Shown: piece after piece, positions 63,751 to 64,000 of the stretch
How the letters are laid out: the number at the start of each line of letters is the position of its first letter
How positions within the stretch are numbered: position 1 is the first letter of the stretch
Assembly (NCBI GenBank): GCA_946902875.1
Contig: OX336343.1
Location: 17,655,596 to 17,719,595, forward strand
Direction of reading: 5' to 3'
Source: Nematopogon swammerdamellus
Taxonomy: Eukaryota; Arthropoda; Insecta; Lepidoptera; Adelidae
Length of the DNA: 64,000 nucleotides
Notes under the pieces: model-generated
Told to the model about the DNA's origin: nothing
The model's input: only the letters and a program-made list of their open reading frames with translations
Database searches by the model: none
Program-made: the position numbers and the translations under genes

Positions 63751-64000
63751 TTAGTGTTTATTTATTTATTTATTTATTTACTTTATTTTATGTTGGTATA
63801 AGGTTTAAATACTACCTACTTAGAGACCTACCTGCCTAAGGGGAGAGGGGCCCCGAGATTTGCATTGCCTAGGAGCCTCTATATGGCTTAATCCGGCCCT
63901 GGCTCTAAGAGTGCGACCCTAGTGCGCCCGTACTGCAGCGGAACGGCGGCGGCGGCGCGGAGGCACGTCACGGAACGTCACACGTGGAATTTGTTTGTAT
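63751..64000. repeat. (TTTA)n and possible repeat end
   Basis: 63757-63784 is a short (TTTA)n run. 63830-63902 (GGGGAGAGGGGCCCCGAGAT, TTAATCCGGCCCTGGCTC) resembles the CAGGGCCGGATTAAG end of insect DNA transposons in reverse, but the partner end was not found. The window ends in GC-rich sequence (GAACGGCGGCGGCGGCGCGG). Confidence 0.4.

Overview
This looks like a stretch of nuclear DNA from a moth or butterfly (Lepidoptera). The pointers are AT-rich sequence with almost no long reading frames, many copies of lepidopteran-style transposons, short retroelements with a 5S rRNA-like head (the type described in moths as HaSE3, from memory), RTE-type LINE ends, and a degenerate CCTAA/TTAGG array, the insect telomere repeat, lying internally. 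The species cannot be told from the sequence. Nothing bacterial or viral was seen.

Only two coding features are well supported. One is a 999-residue retrotransposon protein at 47486-50485, with an endonuclease followed by a reverse transcriptase. The other is a candidate 93-bp host exon at 37985-38077: GC-rich, with an AG acceptor and a GTGAGT donor, encoding a peptide that resembles part of the IMD/I-BAR domain of the IRSp53/MIM family. If that exon is real, much of the window is probably intron of that gene.

The rest is layered mobile DNA. 0-9 kb: dispersed repeats, including a Helitron-like element with a second element inserted in it. 9.3-13.6 kb: a 109-bp satellite of about 40 monomers, about 15 in one orientation and then about 25 in the other. 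13.6-16.4 kb: LINE and SINE pieces and a GC-rich patch. 16.4-17.6 kb: about 53 copies of a 23-bp minisatellite. 17.6-28 kb: SINEs, a TTAA-ended element carrying a second transposon, and a fold-back duplication. 28.3-28.6 kb: telomere-like array. 29-37 kb: Helitrons, SINEs and a 1.7-kb Harbinger-like element with two nested insertions. 37-38 kb: the candidate exon. 39-47 kb: fold-back repeats, MITEs and an RTE LINE end. 47.3-51.8 kb: a three-layer nest containing the LINE. 52-64 kb: further repeats, two Helitrons in opposite orientation around a GC-rich segment, and a MITE with a GC-rich interior.

Family names used below. S = 5S/tRNA-like SINE. Z and Y = two modules that occur joined to each other or to S. 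K = family beginning near TTAGGGTTCCGTA. H = family beginning near AACCCCCGACGCAAA. P = repeat with a core at 21120-21350. F and G = two related groups of LINE C-terminal ends. L = family beginning near TTTTAACCGACTTC. These are labels for this window, not database names. Boundaries of degenerate copies are read by eye and may be off by tens of bases.
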